The notes under the pieces are model-generated. The model did no database searches. It was given only the letters and a program-made list of their open reading frames with translations, and was not told where the DNA came from. Below, in pieces: positions 44,171-51,864 of a stretch of 64,000 nt of DNA (positions are counted from its first letter, which is position 1; each line of letters starts with the position of its first letter). Location of the stretch: contig JACKEV010000010.1 of the NCBI GenBank assembly GCA_020632795.1, positions 682,001-746,000 of the forward strand. Reading direction: 5' to 3'. Source of the stretch: Alphaproteobacteria bacterium (GTDB taxonomy: Bacteria > Myxococcota_A > UBA796 > CAJQPC01). The position numbers and the translations under genes are program-made.

Positions 44171-44899
44171 TCAGACATTCCGCTTCCAGGCCACCGGATC
44201 GGCGAGCGCGCGCCACCGCCGCGCCCCCCCTTCCTGACGCGCGTCCCCCCGATCCACCGCGTCTACCTGCGGGCCGAACCGGGTCAGGCCCTCCTCCACC
44301 GAGGCCCGGACCACCTGCAGCGTCAGCCCGGAGAGCCGGGCGTGCCCCGCCTCGCTCAGCCAGGGCTTCGCCGCGCCCGGGTCAGCCCAGGTCCCCTTAC
44401 GCAGCCACTCCCGAGGCGGGCCCTCCGGGGGGACGAAGCCCAGCCACGCCAGGGTCATCGCCCGCTCGCGACGGCCGCCGGGGCGGGCGCGGGCCGCCCC
44501 AAGCGCCCCACGCAGGGCGGCCATGCGCTGCTCGAGCTGGCCCGCGCCGAGCACGCCCTCCCGGATGAGGGCCTCTCGCGCATCCCACCAGGCCCGGGAC
44601 TCGACGCTGAGGGCGGACCGGATCTGGTGGTACAACCAGACCCGCCGCCCCGGCGCCAGCAGCCCGAGGAGCTGGAGCGCCTCGGGCCAGGCCAGCAGGC
44701 CGCCGGCGCGCTTCAGCTCCAGCAGCGCGGCGGTCTCGGGTCCAGGGGCGAGCACGGTGACCTCCACGCCCGCGAGCGCCAGGGCCAGGGCCCGGTCGCC
44801 GGTCCCGCCGACGCTGAGCACCCGCCGCGCGGACCCGAGGCGCTCGACGAGCCGGGCCTCGTCGCCCCAGTACTGGCTCGCCGGGGGGCGGAGGCTCAC
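44171..44899 (-). CDS. DUF3419/BtaA-like protein
   Basis: 242 aa from GTG 44899, overlapping the stop of the FG-GAP lipoprotein gene as GTGA. The opening S-Q-Y-W-G-D-E-A, then V-L-S-V-G-G-T-G-D-R-A-L-A-L-A, then A-L-L-E-L-K-R, resembles the DUF3419 family. That family includes BtaA, the SAM:diacylglycerol 3-amino-3-carboxypropyltransferase of betaine-lipid synthesis. G-V-L-G-A-G-Q-L-E also fits. It is much shorter than BtaA (about 390 aa) and the usual N-P-x-Q segment is A-P-G-P, so the reaction may differ. No BtaB is nearby. Co-transcription with a PAP2 lipid enzyme supports a lipid role. Confidence 0.58.
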   Translation of the reverse strand: MSLRPPASQYWGDEARLVERLGSARRVLSVGGTGDRALALALAGVEVTVLAPGPETAALLELKRAGGLLAWPEALQLLGLLAPGRRVWLYHQIRSALSVESRAWWDAREALIREGVLGAGQLEQRMAALRGALGAARARPGGRRERAMTLAWLGFVPPEGPPREWLRKGTWADPGAAKPWLSEAGHARLSGLTLQVVRASVEEGLTRFGPQVDAVDRGDARQEGGARRWRALADPVAWKRNV

Positions 44900-45882
44900 C
44901 GGGGCAGCGGCACGAGCCTCGCGGGCTCGCCGGAGATCAGCGCGGCCAGCCCCAGCGGGGTGTGGACGACGACGGCGTTGTCGGCCTCGGTGATGTCGCC
45001 CAGCACGTCGTCCCGCCAGCCCAGCGCGTCGCGGCGCAGGTAGTGGACGTGCTGCGTGCCGGTGACCAGCAGGGCGCCGTCGATCGGCTCGATGCTGCGC
45101 GCGGTGTAGTCGTCCCCGAAGTGGGCGATGACCCGCTGCTCGCTCCAGTCGGGGCCGTCCAGCAGCGCGACCCGACCGTCCGCCTGCTGCCCGTAGGCGT
45201 AGTGCCAGCCGTCCCCGACCAGCAGCTCGAGGTCGCCGTCGCCGTCGAGGTCGGCGGCCGCCAGGGAGCGCACGCCCCGGAGCGAGGGCAGGGTGGTGGT
45301 CTGTCCGCCTCGGATGAGCTTGAGGTCGCCGGGGCTCTTGGGGGCGTCGCCGTAGATCCGCCCCACCGCGACCGCGTCCGGCGGGAGGGGCAGGTGCGCG
45401 GGGGCCAGCCGGGCCTGGGAATGGAGCCCCCCGGTGTCGAGCGCGCCGTCGACGATGAAGCCGGCCCTCACCTCGCGCGCGTCCACGTAGGCGGCGACCC
45501 ACACCCGCCCATCGACCACCCGCAGATCCGTGATCTGCGTGCGCTCCCCCTGCTGCTCCCACAGCGCGGTCGCGCCGTCCTCGTCCACGCGCCACACCCG
45601 GGCGGGGGCGTCGCGGTGGTCGCGGGACATGCCCGAAGCGATCACGGCCTCCTCCACGCCGTCGCCGTCCACGTCCCCTCGGGCCACCGCCTGGAGCGCG
45701 CCGCCGAGATCGACGCGGTGCTCCCCCCAGCGCGCCTCGGTGTCGGTGATGAAGATCAAAGTGTCTACGCCATCGCCGTCCAGATCTGCCGCCGCGACGC
45801 CGTCCGCGTCGTCAAAGGAGGCCGCGGACGGCGTCGGTGGTGGACCAGGACAGGCGATCAGGGCCAACAACAGCGTGTTCAT
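44896..45882 (-). CDS. FG-GAP-type repeat lipoprotein
   Basis: 328 aa from ATG 45882 (ATG 45891 is also possible). The short signal N-T-L-L-L-A-L-I-A-C gives lipobox Cys11. A few FG-GAP/VCBS-like Ca loops are present: A-D-L-D-G-D-G-V-D-T, G-D-V-D-G-D-G-V-E-E and A-D-L-D-G-D-G-D-L-E-L. There is no C-terminal UnbV domain, unlike the three genes at 6.6-11.7 kb. A propeller-like surface protein is predicted. It is coupled to the DUF3419-like gene by a 4-bp overlap and divergent from rnd. CCCATC (45887-45892) and GATGGG (45909-45914) form an inverted repeat in the shared promoter gap. Confidence 0.75.
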   Translation of the reverse strand: MNTLLLALIACPGPPPTPSAASFDDADGVAAADLDGDGVDTLIFITDTEARWGEHRVDLGGALQAVARGDVDGDGVEEAVIASGMSRDHRDAPARVWRVDEDGATALWEQQGERTQITDLRVVDGRVWVAAYVDAREVRAGFIVDGALDTGGLHSQARLAPAHLPLPPDAVAVGRIYGDAPKSPGDLKLIRGGQTTTLPSLRGVRSLAAADLDGDGDLELLVGDGWHYAYGQQADGRVALLDGPDWSEQRVIAHFGDDYTARSIEPIDGALLVTGTQHVHYLRRDALGWRDDVLGDITEADNAVVVHTPLGLAALISGEPARLVPLPR

Positions 45883-45935
45883 CGGACCCATCTATCGGGT
45901 CGCGTTACGATGGGCTCCCCTCAAGGAGCCTGCGT

Positions 45936-47078
45936 TTGGAGATCCCCCACGAGTTGATCACGTCGACGGCGCGCCTCGAGGAGGCTCTGGGCGATCTGGA
46001 CGGCCCCATCGCTGTCGACACCGAGTTCCACAGCGAGCGCCACTACTACCCACGCCTCAAGCTGGTCCAGCTCTGCGCGACCGGCGGCGTGCCGCTGCTG
46101 GTGGACCCCAAGTCGATCCGGGACCTCAAGCCGATCGGCGCCGCGCTGTCCGGCCGAACGCTCATCGTGCACGCCCTCTCCCAGGATCTGCCGCTGCTGG
46201 TCCGGCACACCGGGCTGGAGCCGGGGCTGGTGATCGACCCCCAGGTGCTGGCCGGCTTCTCCGGCTACGGCTACCCGCGGGGGCTCACCGAGCTGGTGTC
46301 CCGGGTGCTGGGCGAGACGCTGCCGTCCGGGGTGTCCCTGTCCAACTGGGGCCAACGGCCGCTGAGCGACGAGCAGCTCAGCTACGCGGCCGCGGACGTC
46401 ATCCGCCTGCACGCCCTCGCCGAGGCGCTGCAGGAGGCGCTGCCGGAGCACCGGCAGAGCTGGGCCGCCGACGCCACCGCCGAGCTGGCGGCGCAGTCCC
46501 TGCGCGGGCCGGACGGGGTGAGGATGTGGCGCTATGTCCCGGGCGCTGCGGTGCTGGACGGGCGCGGGCGGGCGCTCTTCCAGCGCCTCGTTGAGTGGCG
46601 GGAGGCGCTGGCGCGCAGCTACGACCAGCCCCGCTGGCAGGTCGCCTCCGACGCCGCCCTGCTCGACATCGCCCGCCGCCGCCCGAACAACCTCAGCGCG
46701 CTCACCGAGAACCGTCGCCTGCCCAAGCGGCTGTCCCGGGAGCTGGCCCCGCGGGTCCTGTCGATGGTCGCGGAGGTCGAGGCGCTGCCCGAGGAGCGGC
46801 TGCCGCCCAGCGTGGCGGTGCGCCGCGAGTCGGCGATGGCCGAGGCCCTGCTGACCGCCTGGGCGCATGGGGTGGAGGTGGAGCGTGACATCTCCGCGGC
46901 GCTCGCGCTCCCGCAGCGCCTGCGTCGCGACCTGGTGCTGCACTGGCGGGAGCCACGCTGGCCCGAGGCCCTCCAGGGATGGCGCGAGCGCGCGTTCGGA
47001 GACGAGCTGCGCGCCCTGCTCGCAGGGGAGATCAGCCTGACGATCATCAGGAATTCGAAGAACGATCACGAGTCGTGA
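45936..47078 (+). CDS. rnd: Ribonuclease D
   Basis: 380 aa, close to E. coli RNase D (375 aa). The TTG start at 45936 is chosen because AAGGAG lies about 8 nt upstream; no ATG or GTG fits. The DEDDy exonuclease domain has V-D-T-E-F (Asp28, Glu30), the second motif in H-A-L-S-Q-D-L, and Y-A-A-A-D-V near 170. The HRDC domain follows at about 235-315 (W-R-E-A-L-A-R, then I-A-R-R-R-P-N-N-L). RNase D trims tRNA 3' ends and other RNAs. The final codon overlaps a palindrome TCACGA-G-TCGTGA (47066-47078). Confidence 0.9.
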   Translation: MEIPHELITSTARLEEALGDLDGPIAVDTEFHSERHYYPRLKLVQLCATGGVPLLVDPKSIRDLKPIGAALSGRTLIVHALSQDLPLLVRHTGLEPGLVIDPQVLAGFSGYGYPRGLTELVSRVLGETLPSGVSLSNWGQRPLSDEQLSYAAADVIRLHALAEALQEALPEHRQSWAADATAELAAQSLRGPDGVRMWRYVPGAAVLDGRGRALFQRLVEWREALARSYDQPRWQVASDAALLDIARRRPNNLSALTENRRLPKRLSRELAPRVLSMVAEVEALPEERLPPSVAVRRESAMAEALLTAWAHGVEVERDISAALALPQRLRRDLVLHWREPRWPEALQGWRERAFGDELRALLAGEISLTIIRNSKNDHES

Positions 47079-47301
47079 CATTTCGTGACAACTACGTGAA
47101 TCATGGTATTACCTTATGTATTCACATCGCGTAAGAGTTCGGATCAGTATTTTCGTCATGAAATGTCGCCAAAGTTGTTGCGATGTCCGGAGACATGCTC
47201 TAAGTTGACAATGGGCAGCGAGGAAAGCCGCCCCGGGAAAGGGGAGAGCCCAAAGCTCCTCAACCGCTCCACCTTCCGAATAGATAGAACGAGGTGAAAT
47301 C
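47079..47301 (+). promoter_or_regulatory. flp pilin promoter/leader with nested repeats
   Basis: This A/T-richer 223-bp stretch separates rnd from flp. CGTGACA occurs at 47074-47080 and 47084-47090, and CGTGAAT at 47095-47101, a spacing of 10-11 bp. GACATTTCGTGAC (47077-47089) is an inverted copy, with one mismatch, of GTCATGAAATGTC (47155-47167). GTGAAT (47096-47101) pairs with ATTCAC (47120-47125), and ATGTC (47183-47187) with GACAT (47192-47196). GTGACA (47085-47090), 16 nt, TATTAC (47107-47112) is a candidate promoter. GAGGTG lies 5-6 nt before the flp ATG. Confidence 0.5.
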
Positions 47302-47472
47302 ATGCTGAAGGCCTTCTGGAACGACGAGTCCGGCGCCACCGCCATCGAGTACGGTCTCATCGCTGGCCTCGTCGCCGTCGCCATCATCGCCGCGCTCACC
47401 GCGCTCGGCTCCTCCCTCGACAGCCTGTTCTCGCAGGTCTCCTCCACCGTCTCGAACGCCGCCGCCTCCTGA
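47302..47472 (+). CDS. flp: Flp/Fap-type Tad pilin (prepilin)
   Basis: 56 aa. The sequence E-S-G-A-T-A-I-E-Y-G-L-I-A-G (residues 9-22) is the Flp hallmark: prepilin-peptidase cleavage after Gly11, Glu at mature position +5 and Tyr at +6. A hydrophobic helix then runs to about residue 36, followed by a Ser-rich C-terminus (S-S-L-D-S-L-F-S-Q-V). GAGGTG precedes the ATG. A strong intrinsic terminator at 47494-47537 follows. The following Tad genes provide the processing peptidase and export machine. It is the major pilus subunit for surface attachment. Confidence 0.93.
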   Translation: MLKAFWNDESGATAIEYGLIAGLVAVAIIAALTALGSSLDSLFSQVSSTVSNAAAS

Positions 47473-47493
47473 TCGGCCGTCTCTGAGACCATT

Positions 47494-47537
47494 CGGGGCT
47501 CTCCCTCCTTCGCGGAGGGGGAGCCCCGATTTTCTTT
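47494..47537 (+). terminator. Intrinsic terminator after flp
   Basis: CGGGGCTCTCCCTCC (47494-47508) pairs with GGAGGGGGAGCCCCG (47514-47528), with one wobble pair, over a 5-nt loop. ATTTTCTTT follows. This is the strongest terminator in the window. Its place between flp and the machinery genes would let pilin mRNA accumulate above that for the machine. Confidence 0.9.
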
Positions 47538-47587
47538 GGGGGTGTCCCGTCCGACCCGACGAGGCCGTCCCCCATCCAGGATCGCCT

Positions 47588-48049
47588 CTGTCCTCCGCCT
47601 CGCTCATCCTGGGGGTCCTGCTCCTGGTCGCGGCCATCTGGGACGTCTGGAAGCGCACGATCCCCAACCCCCTCATCCTGGTCGGGCTCGCCCTGGGGGC
47701 CGGCAGCGCCACCGTCGTGGCCGGCCTCTCCGGCCTGGGGGCATCCGCGCTCGGCGTCGGTTGCGCCTTTGCGTTATTCTTCCCCCAATGGATGCTCAAA
47801 TGGATTGGCGGCGGCGACGCGAAGCTGTTCATGGTCGTGGGCTCGTTCCTGGGCCCGGTCTGGATGCTCGACGTCGTGCTGCTCGCCACCGCGTGCAATG
47901 GCCTCGTGTCGCTCGCCTTCGCGGCGGCACGTCAGGTTGAAAAGGTGGCTGGAAAGAAGCTCCTCACAGACTTCCGTGTTCCGATGGCGCTGGCCATCCT
48001 CGCCGGGTTCGCGCTCTCTACCCGTTTCGGCTTGCTCCATGCGGGATAG
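47588..48049 (+). CDS. cpaA: Prepilin peptidase, TadV/CpaA type, apparent CTG start
   Basis: 153 aa if translated from CTG 47588; AGGA lies 6 nt upstream (47578-47581). The next in-frame GTG (47717) would remove the first helix with the catalytic Asp in W-D-V-W-K-R-T-I-P-N. The second Asp lies in G-G-G-D-A-K. Both belong to the A24 family aspartic prepilin peptidases that cleave Flp. The frame is open well upstream but contains no ATG, GTG or TTG there. About four membrane helices. The placement just after flp and before cpaB is normal for Tad loci. A frameshift or sequencing error is the alternative. Confidence 0.78.
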   Translation: MSSASLILGVLLLVAAIWDVWKRTIPNPLILVGLALGAGSATVVAGLSGLGASALGVGCAFALFFPQWMLKWIGGGDAKLFMVVGSFLGPVWMLDVVLLATACNGLVSLAFAAARQVEKVAGKKLLTDFRVPMALAILAGFALSTRFGLLHAG

Positions 48050-48158
48050 GGTCGAAAATTTTTCCCGGCGGACGTGGGAATTTGAGAATTGAACCGATCG
48101 CTACCGCCCGCTCGTCGGGCGGCATATACTCGCTGGCAGAGGTCCGGAGAAAGAGCCC

Positions 48159-49118
48159 ATGCAGCAACGTCAACAGACGGGCGGTAGGGGGAAGGCCTAC
48201 CTGTTCCTGGGTGTGTCCCTCATCGCCGCGGTGATCGCCGCCGTCCTGGTCGTCCAGCTCCTGAAGCGGACGAGCCGGCAGCTCGAAGAAGCCCGCAAAC
48301 CCCCGGAGACGGTCGATGTCGTGGTTGCCACCCGCAACCTCTACATGGGCCTGCCCATCCAGGAAGGCGACGTCGCGATCCGCGCCCTCGCCCCCGAGAT
48401 GGTGCCCGCCGATGTCGTCTTCACGGACGTGGACATGGCCGTCGGCCGCACGCCCAAGGAGCGCATCCTCGCCAACGAGATCGTCCGCAGCGAGCGCCTC
48501 GCGCGCCGCGAGGCGGGCATCGGCCTGAACGCCATCATCACCCCCGGCAAGCGCGCGGTCTCCATCGCCGTCAAGGCCGAGGAGGCGGTGGCCGGCTTCA
48601 TCCAGCCCCTCAACTACGTCGACGTCATCGTGGTCATCCGCCCCGATGACAAGTCGGTCAACGCCAAGGCCGTGTCCAAGACCCTGCTGCAGGGCGTGAA
48701 GGTCCTGGCGGTCGGCGCGAGCCTGGGCGGCCCGCAGCCCGAGGATGACCCCGACGCCAAGCCCAAGAAGCGCGCGTCCTCCGGCCAGGTCAAGGGCCGC
48801 CGCACCGTCACCCTCGAGGTCACCCTCGAGGAGGCCGAGTCCATTGCCCTCGCCGCCGCAAAGGGGGACATCTCCCTGGCGCTGCGCGCCGACATCGACA
48901 TCACGCAGGTCGAGACCCACGGCGCGACCGCCGATGCCCTCATCGGGCTCGACACGAAGACCGAGGCTCCCAAGCGCATCACGACGATGGCTCGGAAGAA
49001 CGCCAGCACCGAGCCCCCCAAGGTCGGCGCTCAGGTCATCACGGGCTCCGAGACCACCGAACTCGTCATCGGCGAGGACGGCAAGGTCGAGGAAGCCGAC
49101 AAGCGACGCCACCGTTAG
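48159..49118 (+). CDS. cpaB: Tad pilus assembly protein CpaB/RcpC
   Basis: 319 aa with GGAG upstream. One N-terminal membrane helix (about 13-34) is followed by a SAF-like domain (V-V-V-A-T-R-N-L-Y-M-G-L-P-I, then G-R-T-P-K-E-R-I-L-A-N-E-I). The next part, R-A-V-S-I-A-V-K-A-E-E-A-V-A-G-F-I-Q-P-L-N-Y-V-D-V-I-V, is the RcpC/CpaB core. A Lys-rich linker and V-T-L-E-V-T-L-E-E-A-E complete it. It is thought to gate or stabilise the secretin and bind peptidoglycan. The order cpaA, cpaB, cpaC is conserved in Tad loci. Confidence 0.92.
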   Translation: MQQRQQTGGRGKAYLFLGVSLIAAVIAAVLVVQLLKRTSRQLEEARKPPETVDVVVATRNLYMGLPIQEGDVAIRALAPEMVPADVVFTDVDMAVGRTPKERILANEIVRSERLARREAGIGLNAIITPGKRAVSIAVKAEEAVAGFIQPLNYVDVIVVIRPDDKSVNAKAVSKTLLQGVKVLAVGASLGGPQPEDDPDAKPKKRASSGQVKGRRTVTLEVTLEEAESIALAAAKGDISLALRADIDITQVETHGATADALIGLDTKTEAPKRITTMARKNASTEPPKVGAQVITGSETTELVIGEDGKVEEADKRRHR

Positions 49119-49191
49119 CAGGAAGCACACGCCCGCCCCAGGACGGGCTCGCCCTCGCGCCCTGTTCAATGGTTTCCCGGAGCACCAGAAG

Positions 49192-50616
49192 ATGCTGTTG
49201 AGCCGACTCTCCCAGGCCCTGAAGCTGCTGCTGTTCGGCGTCGGTGTGGGCCTCGCCACCCCCGCCTTCGCCCAGGACATGCCCACCACCCAGTGGCTCG
49301 ACGTCGAGGTCGGGCAGTCCTCGATCCAGAAGAGCGCGCGGCCCTTCCACCGCGTGCTCATCTCTGATCCTGCGGTCGCCGACATCAAGCTGCTGGAGGA
49401 GGGCCAGTTCCAGGTCCTCGGGAAGTCCATCGGCACCACGGACCTCTGGGTCTGGTACCGGGACGACCCGCAGCGGCCCGAGGTCATCGAGCTGACCGTC
49501 CACCGCGACATCTCGGACCTCATCCGGCGTGTGGGCGAGCTGGTCACCGACGGCCCCCCGCCCAAGGTCTACCCCCTGGAGGGGCGCCTGGTGGTGGACG
49601 GCCCGGTGCCCGACCTCCAGACCCTCGAGCGCATCTCGGCGGTGGCCACGATCTTCGACCCCGAGTTCGTCAACCTGATGTCGGTCAAGGGTGATCACCA
49701 GGTGCAGCTCCAGGTCACCTTCGCCGAGGTCAACCGCACCGCGACCCGCGAGATGGGCTTCAACGCCCTCTGGGGCAACGAGGACGTCGCCGCCGGCATC
49801 TACAGCTCGGCGACCACCGGTGACCGGGGCGGCATCATCCACCCCACCGGCGCGAACGACAACAACCTGCTCGCCCCCGAGCTGATCAACAGCGGCATCA
49901 CCCTGACGGCTGGCTCCGGCGCCTTCGGTCTGCTGGGGGTCATCAGCCAGATCGACCTCGCCGCGATCATGTCGGTGCTCGAGGAGCACAAGATCACCAA
50001 GGTGCTCGCCGAGCCCACCCTGGTCGTGCTCTCCGGCCAGCAGGCCGAGTTCCTGGCCGGCGGTGAGATCCCGGTGCCGGTCGCCCAGACCAACAACCGG
50101 ATCACCCTCGAGTTCAAGGAATACGGCATCATCCTGGTGTTCGTGCCGACCGTGCTCGCCGACGGCGTCATCGACCTGCGCGTCACCGTGGAGTACTCCG
50201 AGATCGACAACACCACGGGCACGAGCATCTCCGGCATCGAGATCCCCGGCTATCTGGTCCGCAAGAGCGAGAGCCACCTGCGCATCAACGACGGCATGAC
50301 CTTCGCGATGGCCGGCCTGATGAGCGACCAGCTCCGCTACTCCCGGGCGCAGATCCCGCTGCTGGGGGACATCCCCGTCGTTGGCGCCCTGTTCTCGTAT
50401 ACTTCTCACGTCCGTGAGGAGACCGAGCTGATGATCTTCGTCACGCCTCGGCTGGTCCGGCCCCTCTCTCCCGAGGAGGTCCCGGCTCCTCCGGGCACGA
50501 CCGAAGACAACAACCCCAACGACTTCGAGCTGTTCTGGCTGGGCATGGATCACCGCGCCCGGTCCCGCTCCGCCGATTCGTCCGACCCCTCCGGCCCGGT
50601 CGGGGCCTCCCGCTGA
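49192..50616 (+). CDS. cpaC: Tad outer-membrane secretin CpaC/RcpA
   Basis: 474 aa from ATG 49192. A signal peptide (residues 1-24, A-F-A-Q) is followed by the pilus-associated N-domain (S-I-Q-K-S-A-R-P-F-H-R-V-L-I-S-D-P-A-V-A-D). Next comes the secretin domain (V-L-A-E-P-T-L-V-V-L-S-G-Q-Q-A-E-F-L-A-G-G-E-I-P). Its last part reads I-P-L-L-G-D-I-P-V-V-G-A-L-F, the secretin signature, and E-L-M-I-F-V-T-P-R-L-V. It forms the outer-membrane channel for the pilus. The C-terminal tail is Ser/Arg-rich. Length is usual for CpaC. Confidence 0.94.
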   Translation: MLLSRLSQALKLLLFGVGVGLATPAFAQDMPTTQWLDVEVGQSSIQKSARPFHRVLISDPAVADIKLLEEGQFQVLGKSIGTTDLWVWYRDDPQRPEVIELTVHRDISDLIRRVGELVTDGPPPKVYPLEGRLVVDGPVPDLQTLERISAVATIFDPEFVNLMSVKGDHQVQLQVTFAEVNRTATREMGFNALWGNEDVAAGIYSSATTGDRGGIIHPTGANDNNLLAPELINSGITLTAGSGAFGLLGVISQIDLAAIMSVLEEHKITKVLAEPTLVVLSGQQAEFLAGGEIPVPVAQTNNRITLEFKEYGIILVFVPTVLADGVIDLRVTVEYSEIDNTTGTSISGIEIPGYLVRKSESHLRINDGMTFAMAGLMSDQLRYSRAQIPLLGDIPVVGALFSYTSHVREETELMIFVTPRLVRPLSPEEVPAPPGTTEDNNPNDFELFWLGMDHRARSRSADSSDPSGPVGASR

Positions 50617-50662
50617 GCGCGCCACCCGGACCCTCGCGAGTTTTCTCAGGACTGTCCAACCC

Positions 50663-51844
50663 ATGCGAACGATTGGAAGCCCCCGACGAGCCGCCAGCGT
50701 CGTCATCGTAGGCGTCGACCGGCAGGGGATGGGGTTGCTCCGGGAGTGCCTGCGCACAGAGGCCACCCTCCCCAACGCGGCGATCGAGTTCGAAGAAGCG
50801 CTCGACCAGATCCGTCGGCAGCGCCCGACGGTGCTGATCGCCAGCTTCAACGGGGATTTCAACCGCGCCGTCTCGCTGGGCACCGAGGTCAGCGGGCAGT
50901 TCCCGAACATCACGCTGGTCGCCTACTCCCAGACCAGCGACCCGGAGCGGATCCGGGCCGCGATGCGGGCCGGCTTTCGTGAGTACGTCGTGCTCCCCGA
51001 CGACAGCGACCTGCTGCGGCAGGCCGTGCACGACGCCGCGTACACCCCGGACTCCGAGGAGGCGACCGGCGAGCTGTTCGCGATCTGCGGGAGCAAGGGC
51101 GGCGCGGGGGTCACCAGCCTGGCCATCAACCTCGCCGCCGAGCTCTGCCCGGTCCACAGCGTCTGCGTCGTGGACATGGACTTCTCGATGGGCGACGTCG
51201 CCTCCTTCCTCGACCTTCGTCCGAAGCGCAGCATCATGGACCTCCTTCGGGACCTGGAGCGCCTCGACGAGCGGGTGCTCAAGGGCTCGATGGCGGTCCA
51301 CCCCAGCAAGATCCATGTGCTGGCCCAGCCCCACGAGATCGACGAACAGGAGGAGATCCGGGGCGAGGAGGTGCTGCGGCTGCTGCAGGTCTGCGCGGAC
51401 GCCTACCAGTACTGCCTGCTGGACTGCGGCTCCCACATCGACGAGGCCACGCTGACCAGCATGTCGGTCTCCGACCTGGTCTTCCTGGTCTGCAACCCCG
51501 ACGTGCCCTCGGTCAAGAACGCCTGGCGCCGGATGCAGCTCTTCGAGCGGCTGGGCGTCGAGAACGAGCGCGTGCGGCTGATCGTCAACAAGTTCGACAA
51601 GAAGGCCCAGCTGTCCAACAAGGACATCGAGAAGCACCTCAACATCCGCGTCGCCGCGACCGTCGAGGCCGACGAGAAGACCCTCAACGAGGCCGTCAAC
51701 GTCGGTCGCCTGGTGCGGGACGTCAACCGGCGCAGCCCGGCGGCGCGGGACTACAGCAACATGGTCAGCCTCATCACCGAGGGCGACGAGTTCGTCGAGG
51801 TGAAGGAGAAGAAAGAGGGCCCCATCTCCTGGTTGTTCAACTGA
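50663..51844 (+). CDS. cpaE: Tad localisation ATPase TadZ/CpaE
   Basis: 393 aa. The N-terminal 125 residues form a receiver-like domain without a clear phosphorylatable Asp (V-V-I-V-G-V-D, then L-I-A-S-F-N). A MinD/ParA-type ATPase follows, with the deviant Walker A G-S-K-G-G-A-G-V-T-S near residue 145 and V-V-D-M-D-F. TadZ positions the pilus machine, often at a pole. The gap after cpaC is 46 bp and tadA follows after 20 bp. Composition and order match canonical Tad systems. Confidence 0.92.
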   Translation: MRTIGSPRRAASVVIVGVDRQGMGLLRECLRTEATLPNAAIEFEEALDQIRRQRPTVLIASFNGDFNRAVSLGTEVSGQFPNITLVAYSQTSDPERIRAAMRAGFREYVVLPDDSDLLRQAVHDAAYTPDSEEATGELFAICGSKGGAGVTSLAINLAAELCPVHSVCVVDMDFSMGDVASFLDLRPKRSIMDLLRDLERLDERVLKGSMAVHPSKIHVLAQPHEIDEQEEIRGEEVLRLLQVCADAYQYCLLDCGSHIDEATLTSMSVSDLVFLVCNPDVPSVKNAWRRMQLFERLGVENERVRLIVNKFDKKAQLSNKDIEKHLNIRVAATVEADEKTLNEAVNVGRLVRDVNRRSPAARDYSNMVSLITEGDEFVEVKEKKEGPISWLFN

Positions 51845-51864
51845 CTCGTTAGGGAAGAGATCTC

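Noticed and set aside
47103..47297. 64-codon frame upstream of flp
   Set aside because: No ribosome site, composition unlike coding DNA here, and it overlaps the operator-like repeats of the flp leader. It is better read as regulatory DNA.
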